DNA of 64,000 bases from the NCBI GenBank assembly GCA_013823135.1, contig PNLP01000014.1, positions 84,944 to 148,943 on the forward strand, read 5' to 3'. A program made the translations under genes and the position numbers. The notes under the pieces were generated by a model that had not been told where the DNA came from, did no database searches, and saw nothing but the letters and a program-made list of their open reading frames with translations. Of the stretch, positions 24,537 through 33,259 are shown piece by piece (position 1 is the stretch's first letter; each line of letters opens with the position of its first letter). The stretch comes from Planctomycetaceae bacterium (GTDB taxonomy: Bacteria > Planctomycetota > Planctomycetia > Gemmatales > Gemmataceae).

Positions 24537-26195
24537 ATGGACTGGAAGACCGATGAGGTTCTCAAGGCTCTCCTCGAAAAGGGCAAACTAACCGGCTCGC
24601 TGACATTCGAGGAGGTCAATGCAGCCCTCCCCGAAATGTCCGAGCCGGATCGGCTCGCCGAGATTACGGAGTTGCTCCTCGACCAACACGGCATCCAACT
24701 CATCGACGCCGATGAAGATGCCGAGGAGGGCGAAGCCGTCAGCCTCGCCGACGAGATCCTCGCCGAGGTGGCTGATGCCCCCGCGTTCGAGGACTCTGAC
24801 GGCGACGGTCGCCACATCGACGACCCCGTTCGGATGTACCTCACCCAGATGGGCGAGATTCCACTGCTGGACCGCCGGCAGGAAGTCTCGCTCGCCATGA
24901 AGATCGAGCTCACCCGCCGGCGTTTCCGCCGCAAGGTTCTGGAGTGCGATTACGCACTTCGCCAGGTCACCGAAACCCTCAAGCGGGTTCACACTGGCGA
25001 CCTGCCGTTCGACCGCACGATCAAGGTTTCCCAGACGGAAAACCTTGAGAAGGACAAGATTCTCGCCCGAATGCCGCACAACCTGCGGACGCTCGAACCG
25101 CTCATGGAGTCGAACGTCGAGGACTTCCAGCGGTTGCTGGATGACCGCACCGCAGCCAAGGAACGGGAAGAACTCCGCGAGCGGCTCCGCCTCCGCCGCC
25201 GCAAGACGGTCACGCTGGTCGAGGAACTCTCGATCCGCACGCAGAAGGTTCAGCCGTTGATGAAGAAGCTGGAGCAGATCAGCCAGCGGATGGACGAACT
25301 CGAAGCGGAAGTGGAAGGGCTGAAGGGGAACCGTGCCGCGAAGGAAGAGCGAGGCAACCTGGAGAAAGAGCTTCAGGACTTGATGCTCATCACGCTCGAA
25401 GAGCCAGCAAGTCTCCGTCGGCGTGTCGGCATCATGCGATCCCGCTTCGCCGAGTACGAACAAGCCAAGCGCGAACTCTCCGGCGGCAACCTGCGACTCG
25501 TGGTCAGCATTGCCAAGAAGTACCGCAATCGCGGGCTCAACTTCCTCGACCTGATTCAGGAAGGGAACACCGGCCTGATGCGGGCCGTGGACAAGTACGA
25601 ACACCGCCGCGGCTTCAAGTTCAGCACCTACGCGACGTGGTGGATTCGGCAGGCGATCACGCGGGCCATCGCAGACCAGGCCCGCACGATTCGCATTCCG
25701 GTTCACATGATCGAGACGATGTCGAAGCTCCGGAACGTCTCCAAGAAGTTGCTTCAGGAGATGGGCCGCGAACCGACCATCGAGGAAACCGCCATCGCCG
25801 CGGGCATTTCCTACGAGGAATGCAAGCGAGTCCTCAAGATCAGCCGGCAGCCGATCAGCCTGGATCGCCCGGTTGGCGAGAGCGAGGATTCGTACTTCGG
25901 CGACTTCATCGAAGATACTTCGGTCGATTCGCCGGTGAACGCCGCCACGAACGAGATGCTCAAGGACAAGATCGAGGGCGTGCTCAAGACGCTGACGTAC
26001 CGCGAACGCGAGATCATCAAGTTGCGATACGGTCTGGGCGACGGCTATACCTACACGCTGGAAGAAGTCGGCCGCATCTTCAAGGTCACGCGCGAACGCG
26101 TCCGGCAGATCGAAGCGAAGGCCGTTCGCAAGCTGCAACACCCCGTCCGTAGCCGGCAGCTCGAAGGCTTTTTGGACGGACTGAAGAAGTCCTGA
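24537..26195 (+). CDS. rpoD: Primary sigma factor RpoD
   Basis: 552 residues from ATG 24537, preceded by GGGAGGGGTGAG; an ATG at 24447 lacks support. Region 1.1-like N-terminus ([20 protein letters not shown]), 1.2 ([17 protein letters not shown]), a charged coiled non-conserved insert at about 150-310, region 2 with [17 protein letters not shown] and [11 protein letters not shown], region 3, and region 4 ending in [15 protein letters not shown]. It recognises housekeeping promoters such as the one at 22222. The insert is moderate in length with heptad-like Leu/Glu repeats. A palindromic repeat follows its stop. Confidence 0.96.
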   Translation: MDWKTDEVLKALLEKGKLTGSLTFEEVNAALPEMSEPDRLAEITELLLDQHGIQLIDADEDAEEGEAVSLADEILAEVADAPAFEDSDGDGRHIDDPVRMYLTQMGEIPLLDRRQEVSLAMKIELTRRRFRRKVLECDYALRQVTETLKRVHTGDLPFDRTIKVSQTENLEKDKILARMPHNLRTLEPLMESNVEDFQRLLDDRTAAKEREELRERLRLRRRKTVTLVEELSIRTQKVQPLMKKLEQISQRMDELEAEVEGLKGNRAAKEERGNLEKELQDLMLITLEEPASLRRRVGIMRSRFAEYEQAKRELSGGNLRLVVSIAKKYRNRGLNFLDLIQEGNTGLMRAVDKYEHRRGFKFSTYATWWIRQAITRAIADQARTIRIPVHMIETMSKLRNVSKKLLQEMGREPTIEETAIAAGISYEECKRVLKISRQPISLDRPVGESEDSYFGDFIEDTSVDSPVNAATNEMLKDKIEGVLKTLTYREREIIKLRYGLGDGYTYTLEEVGRIFKVTRERVRQIEAKAVRKLQHPVRSRQLEGFLDGLKKS

Positions 26196-26217
26196 ATGTG
26201 AATCAGCGCGGCACAGT

Positions 26218-26288
26218 TTAGCCGCGACCCGAAGGGAAGCGTGTCGCCCGCACGTTGCGTGGCACGCTCCCCTTCGGGTCGCGGCTAA
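26218..26288. repeat. 26-bp palindrome (25 paired), TTAGCCGCGACCCGAAGGG family
   Basis: TTAGCCGCGACCCGAAGGGA (plus AGCGTG) pairs with CACGCTCCCCTTCGGGTCGC (plus GGCTAA), with one mismatch and a 19-base loop. It starts 23 bases after the rpoD stop. It is the same family as 41567-41618 and the degenerate 2360 copy. It is probably an RNA hairpin that ends the rpoD transcript. Confidence 0.85.
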
Positions 26289-26306
26289 GCTGTTATTACC
26301 GTTGCT

Positions 26307-26315
26307 TGATATAAT
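26307..26315 (+). promoter_or_regulatory. Extended -10 promoter
   Basis: TGATATAAT, an extended -10 element without a clear -35. Transcription would start near 26322, leaving a short leader that contains AAAGGAG just ahead of ATG 26334. Confidence 0.55.
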
Positions 26316-26333
26316 GCGATAAAAGGAGCCACC

Positions 26334-27038
26334 ATGCTCGCCATCACCGACGCACTTCGTGAGTGTCATCGCCTTCGCCGCCACCTCCGCGACCTTCAAG
26401 CTGAGATCGACCGCGGACCCCGTGTGCTCCAGGGTCAACAAGAGACCCTGGAAGCCGCGCGACAGGCTCACAAAGATCACCACGATTCGATCACGAAACT
26501 CAAGGTTAAACAGCGGACCGACGAGACCTCTCTCAAGGAAGTCGAAACCCGCCTCGCAAAGCTGGAACAGCAACTCCTCGGGATCAGCGTCGCGAAAGAA
26601 ATCACCGCGAAGCAATCCGAGATCAAGCAAGCACAGGCGAAGAAGGACGAACTCGAAGAGTCAATTCTCACGACGATCGCGGAAATCGAGAAGCGAACGA
26701 ACGAAATTCCGGCGGTCGAGAAGACCTGGGCCGATGCGCAGGCCGCGTTCAAGGAATTCGAGAAGGAAGCTGCGGAACGCCTGGAGCGGTTAAAGGCGGA
26801 TCAGGAGAGCAGCCTGGCAACGCTCAAGGAAACCGAGACGAAAATCCCGTCCGCAATGAAGCCGAAGTACGACACACTGGTGAAGGCTCACGGCCCCGAA
26901 GCGATGGTCGCCGCGAAAGCCCGAGTGTGCCAGGGTTGCCGGCGATCATTGACCGAGCAGAAATGGACGGAAGTACGCAACGGTGCGTTCTACCTGTGCC
27001 CACACTGCGGCAAGATCATGTATCCGATCGTGGAGTGA
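26334..27038 (+). CDS. C4-type zinc-ribbon coiled-coil protein (DUF164/CT398-like)
   Basis: 234 residues with AGGAG ideally placed. Residues about 1-180 are a long antiparallel coiled coil rich in Glu, Lys and Leu (EVETRLAKLEQQLLGISVAK). The C-terminus is a zinc ribbon CQGCRRSL...LCPHCGKIMY with four cysteines. This is the DUF164/CT398 family, whose chlamydial member has been linked to sigma-54 and secretion, and others to nucleic-acid binding; its role here is unknown. It follows rpoD with its own promoter. A hairpin closes it. Confidence 0.85.
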   Translation: MLAITDALRECHRLRRHLRDLQAEIDRGPRVLQGQQETLEAARQAHKDHHDSITKLKVKQRTDETSLKEVETRLAKLEQQLLGISVAKEITAKQSEIKQAQAKKDELEESILTTIAEIEKRTNEIPAVEKTWADAQAAFKEFEKEAAERLERLKADQESSLATLKETETKIPSAMKPKYDTLVKAHGPEAMVAAKARVCQGCRRSLTEQKWTEVRNGAFYLCPHCGKIMYPIVE

Positions 27039-27048
27039 GGTTGTCGAT

Positions 27049-27086
27049 TGGGTGGACTTGATCGCAATCCGGCATCAGTCCACCCA
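27049..27086 (+). terminator. Hairpin after the zinc-ribbon gene
   Basis: TGGGTGGACT and AGTCCACCCA, ten base pairs, 18-base loop, 10 bases past the stop. There is no T-run, so termination is plausible but not certain. The arm shares GGGTGGACT with the inverted repeats at 3881 and 4136. Confidence 0.5.
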
Positions 27087-27221
27087 TCAAACTCAGCGAA
27101 TCGTAAACGCATCAACCACCGTGAAGAAAGATCGTTCAAGCACTCCGAAAACGCTCATCCCAACAGACGGAATCACGACTCCGGAAACGAGTAGAACTCC
27201 CTTTCATGTGAGCCGGCACAT

Positions 27222-27252
27222 TTGACTTCAGCGAATCGTTACGCAGTATATA
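27222..27252 (+). promoter_or_regulatory. Possible promoter of the isomerase-like gene
   Basis: TTGACT, a 19-base spacer, and TATATA. The spacer is long, so the assignment is tentative. The rest of 27087-27300 shows nothing else. Confidence 0.35.
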
Positions 27253-27327
27253 TGCGTATACAATTCGACCTCGCCGGAAGCCTCGGGTTCCCAGGGCGGA
27301 AGCCCAGACATGGGAGTGACCGCAACC

Positions 27328-28377
27328 ATGACGCGACGCGAGTTCACCGCTGCGGGGTTGACCACCCTGGCCGGGTTTGCACACGCGGTGGACGATGCCC
27401 CCGTTGGGGCGAACATGGGGTTGTTGCTCTATTCTTACGGCCGCCGGGCCACCGCGGAGAAAGACAAGAACTTCGCCGACCCGGTGCGGTTCATCGAGTT
27501 CGCGAAGACGCGTGGTGCCAACGCGGTCCAACTGCCGCTCGGTTCACGCACGGAAGCCGACGCTGCGTTGATCCGCAAAGCATCGGAGAAGCACGGAGTT
27601 CACGTCGAAGGGATCATCGCTCCGCCGAAGGACGAGAAGGCCGACCGCGACCGGTTCACGAACGAACTCGCCACGGCCCGGAACGCGGGGGCGGGTGTGG
27701 TTCGCGTCGTGATGCTCGGCGGGCGGCGATACGAAGTGTTCGAGAAACCAGAGGAGTTCGCCGCTTTCGCGAAGAGAGCCGAGGAGACTCTGCGTATTGC
27801 CGAGCCGATCGCCAAATCACAGAAGGTGGTTCTCGCCGTGGAGAACCACAAGGACTTCCGCACCGATGAGCAAGTCGCGCTCCTGAAGAAGTTCGGGAGC
27901 GACTGGCTTGGCGTCTGTCTGGACACGGGGAACAACCTGGCACTCCTCGAAGATCCACTCGGTGCGGTCGAAACGCTGGCCCCCTTTGCGCGGTCAGTTC
28001 ACCTGAAGGACATCGGGGTCGAGGAGTCGAGTGACGGTTTCCGGATGGCCGAGGTGCCACTCGGGCAGGGGTGTTTCGACCTGAAGGCGATGGTAGCGGC
28101 GGTGCGGAAGGCGAACCCGACCGCACGCTTCTTGCTGGAAATGATTACGCGCGATCCCCTCCTCATCCCATGCCTGGGCGAGAAGTACTGGGCGACCCTT
28201 GGCAGCGTTCCCGGTCGCGATGTAGCCCGGACATTGCGTCTAGTGCGGAAGCACGCCCGGAAGGATGCCCTGCCACGGATCACGACATTGAAGCCAGACG
28301 AACAACTCGCCGCCGAGGACCGCCATGTGCGAGAGTCGTTCGCTTACGCCGCCAAGGAACGCCTGATTCCGGGGTGA
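27328..28377 (+). CDS. Tat-exported sugar phosphate isomerase/epimerase-like TIM-barrel protein
   Basis: 349 residues from ATG 27328; an in-frame ATG 27310 is possible. A twin-arginine signal (TRREFTAAGLTTLAGFAHA) precedes an AP-endonuclease-2/xylose-isomerase TIM barrel. Candidate metal ligands are VVLAVENHKDF (Glu and His), LGVCLDTGNN (Asp), SVHLKDI (His) and FLLEMITRD (Glu). This is the usual set for isomerase/epimerases of this group, which act on sugars or inositols. Substrate is not predictable. It is tail to tail with glycogen phosphorylase, with a 20-base gap. Confidence 0.75.
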   Translation: MTRREFTAAGLTTLAGFAHAVDDAPVGANMGLLLYSYGRRATAEKDKNFADPVRFIEFAKTRGANAVQLPLGSRTEADAALIRKASEKHGVHVEGIIAPPKDEKADRDRFTNELATARNAGAGVVRVVMLGGRRYEVFEKPEEFAAFAKRAEETLRIAEPIAKSQKVVLAVENHKDFRTDEQVALLKKFGSDWLGVCLDTGNNLALLEDPLGAVETLAPFARSVHLKDIGVEESSDGFRMAEVPLGQGCFDLKAMVAAVRKANPTARFLLEMITRDPLLIPCLGEKYWATLGSVPGRDVARTLRLVRKHARKDALPRITTLKPDEQLAAEDRHVRESFAYAAKERLIPG

Positions 28378-28397
28378 GCGGGTTCTGCCAGGATTCC

Positions 28398-30893
28398 TCA
28401 AGTTCCCGAGCCTGAGATGCTGGCTCTGCTCTCCGGCTTCACGGCCTCAACGTGCCAGATCCGCGTGCAATACTCCCGGATGCTGCGATCCGAAGAGAAC
28501 CACCCCATGCGAGCGACGTTGAGAATCGATTTCTTGGCCCAGTTCTCCGGATCGGAATAGGCAGTATTCACGCGTGTCTGGCATTCGACGTAGGCCGCGA
28601 AATCCGCCAGCACGAGGAACGGGTCGCTCGATCGCAGGTTCTCCACGATGGGGCGGAAAAGATCCCGATTGCCACCCGAGAAGGCCCCTGCGTCAATGTG
28701 GTCGATGATCCGACGGAGTTCCTCGTTCTTCTCCAGTTCCTCCCACGGACGGTATCCCGCGGATTGCCGCGCCGCGACCTGTTCGGTTGTCAGCCCGAAC
28801 TCGAAGAAGTTCTCGGCACCGATGTGCTCGCGCATCTCGACGTTCGCGCCGTCGAGTGTGCCGATGGTGAGCGCACCGTTCAGGGCGAACTTCATGTTTC
28901 CCGTACCGCTCGCCTCTTTCCCCGCAGTCGAAATCTGTTCCGAAAGGTCGGCTCCGGGATAAATCGTCTGGGCCGATTGAACGTTGAAGTCGGGGCTGAA
29001 CGCAACCCGCAATCGCCCGCGCACATCCGGATCGTTGTTCACCACATGCGCGACGGAGTGAATCAGTTTGATGATGAGCTTCGCCATGTAGTAGCCCGGT
29101 GCCGCCTTGCCGGCGAAGACGAACACTCGCGGAACAACCTCGGCACCCGGACGATCCTTCAGTCGGAGATACCGGCTGATGATGTGGAGCACGTTCAGGT
29201 GTTGTCGCTTGTATTCGTGGAACCGCTTGGCCTGAATGTCGAACAAGGCATCCGGGTCAGTTGCGATTCCCGTGCGTGAAGCGATGCGTGCTGCGAGCCG
29301 TTCCTTGGCTTTCCGTTTCACCGCCCGCCACTCGGCCCGGAAAGCCTTGTCGTTCGCGAGGGGTTCGAGCTTACGGAGTTGTTCGAGATCCGCGGGCCAG
29401 CCATCGCCAATCGCCTTGGTAATGAGGGCCGCGAGCGGCGGGTTGGCGAGGATCATGAACCGCCGCGGGGTGATCCCGTTGGTCACGTTGCCAAACTTTT
29501 CCGGCTCGAAACTGGCGAAGTCCTTCAACACCGACTCGGTGAGAAGCCGGCTGTGCAAGGCCGACACGCCGTTCACGAAATGGCTCCCCACGGTTGCCAG
29601 GCTCGCCATCCGGACCGACTTGCCGCCTCGTTCATCAATCAGCGACATCCGCTCAATTCGACCCGGGTCGTTCGGGTACGCAACCCGCACGCGGTCGAGC
29701 CAGCGACGGTTGATCTCGAAGATGATCTCCAAGTGTCGTGGCAACAGTCGCCCGAACAGGTCGAGCGACCACGTCTCCAGAGCTTCGGGAAGCAACGTGT
29801 GGTTGGTGTAGCCGAACGTCTGACGTGTCACGTCCCAGGCTTTGTCCCAGTCCATCGCGTACTCGTCCACCAGCAACCGCATCAACTCCGCAACCGCGAT
29901 GGCCGGGTGAGTGTCGTTGAGTTGGGCGGCGTACTTCTTGTGGAAGTCGGACAGGTCCGCGGATCGCTGCGCGTGGATGCGGGCCATGTCCTTGAGTGAA
30001 CACGCGACGAAGAAGTACTGCTGTTGCAGACGCAGCGCCTTCCCTTGAAGCGGTTCATCGTTCGGGTAAAGCACCTTGGTGATGTTCTCGGACTTCACCT
30101 TTTCGTTCACCGCGCGTTCGTAGTCGCCGACGTTGAACGCCTGGAAGTCGAACGACTCCACGGCCTGTGCCTGCCAGAGCCGGAGCATGTTCGCGGTGCC
30201 GACCTTGTACCCGAGAATCGGCGTGTCGTAAGCCACTCCCAGAACGACACGCTCGGGAACCCACTCGACCCGATTTCGGCCCGCCTCATCGGTGTACGTG
30301 CGGGTGTGGCCGCCAAAGCCAACGGGGACGTTGATCTCGGGGCGATGGATCTCCCACGGATTCCCGTACCGCAGCCACTTGTCCGTGATCTCGACTTGCC
30401 AGCCGTCGCGGATTGCCTGATCGAAGATTCCGAACTCGTAGCGGATGCCGTACCCGATGGTCGGGATCTGGAGCGTGGACAAGGAATCGAGGTAGCACGC
30501 CGCCAGGCGACCGAGCCCGCCGTTACCCAGTCCGGGCTCCTCCTCTTGCTCAAGCAGATCGTCGAAGTTCAACCCCAGTTCCGTGATGGCCTCGCGTGCC
30601 TGGTCGTGCAGCCCGAGGTTGATGAGGTTGTTCCCGAGGTGTGGCCCCAGAAGGTATTCCGCGGAGAGGTAGCACACCGTGCGAGCCGCAGTTCGGTAAT
30701 AGGTTTCAAATGTGTCCATCGCCCGGCGGACGACCTGATCCCGAATCGTGTGGGCAACAGCCATGTACCGGTCGTTGGGTGTCGAAACCGCGGGGAACTT
30801 GACCTGCCTGTAGTACAGGTTCTCGACGAACGCCTGCTTGATCGCGGCAGTGGTCGGTGCACTGCGGGACACATCGGGAGTTGTGGCATTCAT
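28398..30893 (-). CDS. glgP: Glycogen/starch phosphorylase
   Basis: 831 residues from ATG 30893; the frame continues upstream but without the family's N-terminus. It releases glucose 1-phosphate from alpha-1,4-glucans with PLP. Visible family blocks are YLSAEYLLGPHLGNNLINLG, EPGLGNGGLGRLAACYLDSL, AAQLNDTHPAIAVAEL, KRFHEYKRQHLN and the PLP-lysine region EASGTGNMKFALNGALTIGT. The length is standard. It is expressed away from the kinase gene at 31008, with which it shares a 114-base promoter gap. Confidence 0.96.
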   Translation of the reverse strand: MNATTPDVSRSAPTTAAIKQAFVENLYYRQVKFPAVSTPNDRYMAVAHTIRDQVVRRAMDTFETYYRTAARTVCYLSAEYLLGPHLGNNLINLGLHDQAREAITELGLNFDDLLEQEEEPGLGNGGLGRLAACYLDSLSTLQIPTIGYGIRYEFGIFDQAIRDGWQVEITDKWLRYGNPWEIHRPEINVPVGFGGHTRTYTDEAGRNRVEWVPERVVLGVAYDTPILGYKVGTANMLRLWQAQAVESFDFQAFNVGDYERAVNEKVKSENITKVLYPNDEPLQGKALRLQQQYFFVACSLKDMARIHAQRSADLSDFHKKYAAQLNDTHPAIAVAELMRLLVDEYAMDWDKAWDVTRQTFGYTNHTLLPEALETWSLDLFGRLLPRHLEIIFEINRRWLDRVRVAYPNDPGRIERMSLIDERGGKSVRMASLATVGSHFVNGVSALHSRLLTESVLKDFASFEPEKFGNVTNGITPRRFMILANPPLAALITKAIGDGWPADLEQLRKLEPLANDKAFRAEWRAVKRKAKERLAARIASRTGIATDPDALFDIQAKRFHEYKRQHLNVLHIISRYLRLKDRPGAEVVPRVFVFAGKAAPGYYMAKLIIKLIHSVAHVVNNDPDVRGRLRVAFSPDFNVQSAQTIYPGADLSEQISTAGKEASGTGNMKFALNGALTIGTLDGANVEMREHIGAENFFEFGLTTEQVAARQSAGYRPWEELEKNEELRRIIDHIDAGAFSGGNRDLFRPIVENLRSSDPFLVLADFAAYVECQTRVNTAYSDPENWAKKSILNVARMGWFSSDRSIREYCTRIWHVEAVKPESRASISGSGT

Positions 30894-31007
30894 GTGTTGC
30901 CCGGCGTTCGTGGAGAAGGTTCGAACATTCTCAGTATACGATTCCGACTTTCGACTTTTGCGGTTCGCGTGACGACCGGTCCAGATTCGTCCGCTAAAAT
31001 CAGCCAC

Positions 31008-33254
31008 ATGGAAGCCGCAATCGAATCCACGCCCACCATGGGCGAACCCGAGCGCCAGAAAGCCCGCCAGTTAACTTTGGCCGAACTCCGCCCGCCGCGA
31101 GCCATTCCCGGGTACGAGCAGGAACGCTTTCTCGGTCGCGGTGCGTTCGGGGAAGTGTGGGTCGCGATCGACAGCAACAACGGCCGCAAGGTCGCGATCA
31201 AGTACTATCACCGGCGCGGTGGGCTGGACTGGTCACTGCTTTCGCGCGAGGTGGAGAAACTCCGTTACCTGTTCGGCGACCGCCACGTCGTCCAACTCCT
31301 GCAAGTCGGCTGGGAGAGCGACCCGCCCTACTACGTGATGGAGTACATGGAGAATGGGTCGCTCGAAGACCTGCTCCGCGAGGCGTCGCTGCCGTTTGAA
31401 CGCGCGCTGAGCCTGTTCAAGGAGATCGCGACCGGCCTGATTCACGCCCACGGCAAGGGAATTCTGCACTGCGATCTCAAGCCCGCGAACGTGATGCTCG
31501 ATCAGGACGGGCAACCACGCCTGGCGGATTTCGGCCAGTCTCGCCTCTCGCACGAGCACTCTCCGGCGCTGGGCACGCTCTTTTACATGGCTCCGGAACA
31601 GGCCGACCTGAAAGCCTCGCCGGACGTTCGGTGGGACGTCTATGCTCTCGGGGCGGTTGTTTACCGCATGTTCGTCGGGGAGCCTCCGTACCGCAATCCC
31701 GAGGCGGTCGCTGCGATTCAACTTCCTGGCACGCTGGAAGAACGGCTCGCCCGGTATCGCCAGATCCTCGCGGCCGCACCGAAACCGACCGCACACCGAT
31801 CCGTGTCGGGTGTCGATGCGCTGCTCGCCGCGATCATCGAGAAGTGCCTCGCGGTGAACCCAAGAGACCGCTACCCGAACGTGCAGGCGGTCCTTTCGGC
31901 GCTCGACGCTCGGGCCGCGGCTCGGGCACGCAAGCCGTTGCTGCTCCTGGGCGGAGTCGGCCCGCTGTTGGTCATGCTCGTGGTCCTGCTCGTCGCCGGT
32001 GTGATGTTCCGCAAGACGATGGGCATCGCTCAGGACGAGGTGACCGCGCGGGCGGTCGAGGGGAATCGGTTCGCCGCACGCGCCGAGGCCGACCGCCTCG
32101 GGCGAGAGGTTCGCACTCGCTGGCTGGTGCTCGAACGCGAGGCCCGGGCCATGTCGCTATCCCGATTGCTCGCGGACCCCAAGCCGTTCGGCGGGCCGGA
32201 CGACGAGCGGGTGGAGAAGTTGAACACGTGGATCCGCGACAAGCACAAGACCTGGGATCCGATCCTTCCTGCGTCGATTTGGTTCATCAATGACCGCTTC
32301 GGTTATCAGCGAGCGGCGAGCGAGCCTGTCCCAAACAAGCCCGGGGAATTTCAAATGGCGACAACCAACCTCGGCAAGTATTTCGGCTTCCGCGACTACT
32401 TCCACGGTCACTGGGACGAGTTTCCCTCGGCACAGCCACCCGCCGACCCGGCGCTGGGGCCGAAGCCGCTCACACGCCCGCACCGGTCACGCGTCTACAG
32501 GCGGCAGAACGAGAAGAGCCCCACTTACGTCGTGACGTACAGCGTTCCGGTATTCGATCGCGAGCGTCCGGACACGCCCCCGGTTGGGGTGCTCACGATG
32601 AGTAGTGAACTCGTCGGTTCCACTCAACTGCGGAACGAATCCGGAAAGAGTCGGGACCGAGTCGTCATGCTGATCGACACCCGACCAGACGAAGCCGGGC
32701 GGCGAGGGGTGATTGTCCGCCATCCGTATCAGGAGGCATTCCGGAACAACCCGAGGGAACTGCCGATCCACACCGCGGAGAATCTGGCCGCTTTTCGGGA
32801 CGGGTACGCGGCAAACTACACCGACCCAATCGGCGGCGAATACGAACGGGCACAGGGCTGGCTGGCCGTGGCCGAACCTGTCACCGTCCCGGATGTGGCG
32901 AACGACGTTCAGGACACGGGCTGGCTGATGTTGGTCGAGGAAGATCAGGCCAAGGTTGTGCAACCGATTCGCGAGCTTCGCTCAACGCTGGGTTGGTATG
33001 GAGTGCTGGCCGTGGTGCTTGTCGCGGTCGTCCTCACGCTCGTGTGGGGCTTCGTGATGGTGGTGTTGAATGCCGCACCGGCATCGCGAGTCGTGCGGTT
33101 CCTCCGTCGGCAGGTGGGATTGAAGAGTGGGCTATCCGGCGGGTCTTCGGCATCCTCGGGTAGCGCGAGTTCGGTTTCTGGCATCTCGGGTTCGGGTGGC
33201 ATCAAGTCCGGTTTACCACCCACGCCGAACTTGCCACTCAAGGCACGGGAGTAA
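31008..33254 (+). CDS. Membrane Ser/Thr kinase with extracellular sensor domain (non-RD)
   Basis: 748 residues from ATG 31008; an open frame reaching 30024 upstream only mirrors glgP. Order: kinase domain at about 36-290 (FLGRGAFGEVW, Lys65 in VAIK, HCDLKPANVML at 154-164, ADFGQ at 173-177, YMAPEQ). A membrane helix near 320-345 (LLVMLVVLLVAGVMF) precedes a periplasmic Cache-like sensor to about 670. A second helix follows (LAVVLVAVVLTLVWGF), then a Ser/Gly-rich tail. The catalytic loop reads HCD where most kinases have HRD. It is five bases ahead of an FHA-cyclase gene, a signalling pair in one operon. Confidence 0.88.
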   Translation: MEAAIESTPTMGEPERQKARQLTLAELRPPRAIPGYEQERFLGRGAFGEVWVAIDSNNGRKVAIKYYHRRGGLDWSLLSREVEKLRYLFGDRHVVQLLQVGWESDPPYYVMEYMENGSLEDLLREASLPFERALSLFKEIATGLIHAHGKGILHCDLKPANVMLDQDGQPRLADFGQSRLSHEHSPALGTLFYMAPEQADLKASPDVRWDVYALGAVVYRMFVGEPPYRNPEAVAAIQLPGTLEERLARYRQILAAAPKPTAHRSVSGVDALLAAIIEKCLAVNPRDRYPNVQAVLSALDARAAARARKPLLLLGGVGPLLVMLVVLLVAGVMFRKTMGIAQDEVTARAVEGNRFAARAEADRLGREVRTRWLVLEREARAMSLSRLLADPKPFGGPDDERVEKLNTWIRDKHKTWDPILPASIWFINDRFGYQRAASEPVPNKPGEFQMATTNLGKYFGFRDYFHGHWDEFPSAQPPADPALGPKPLTRPHRSRVYRRQNEKSPTYVVTYSVPVFDRERPDTPPVGVLTMSSELVGSTQLRNESGKSRDRVVMLIDTRPDEAGRRGVIVRHPYQEAFRNNPRELPIHTAENLAAFRDGYAANYTDPIGGEYERAQGWLAVAEPVTVPDVANDVQDTGWLMLVEEDQAKVVQPIRELRSTLGWYGVLAVVLVAVVLTLVWGFVMVVLNAAPASRVVRFLRRQVGLKSGLSGGSSASSGSASSVSGISGSGGIKSGLPPTPNLPLKARE

Positions 33255-33259
33255 GTCGT

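Noticed and set aside
30024..31007. Long upstream extension of the kinase frame, adding 328 residues
   Set aside because: It reads the antisense of glgP, has no kinase-family similarity and lacks a ribosome site; ATG 31008 matches the family start.
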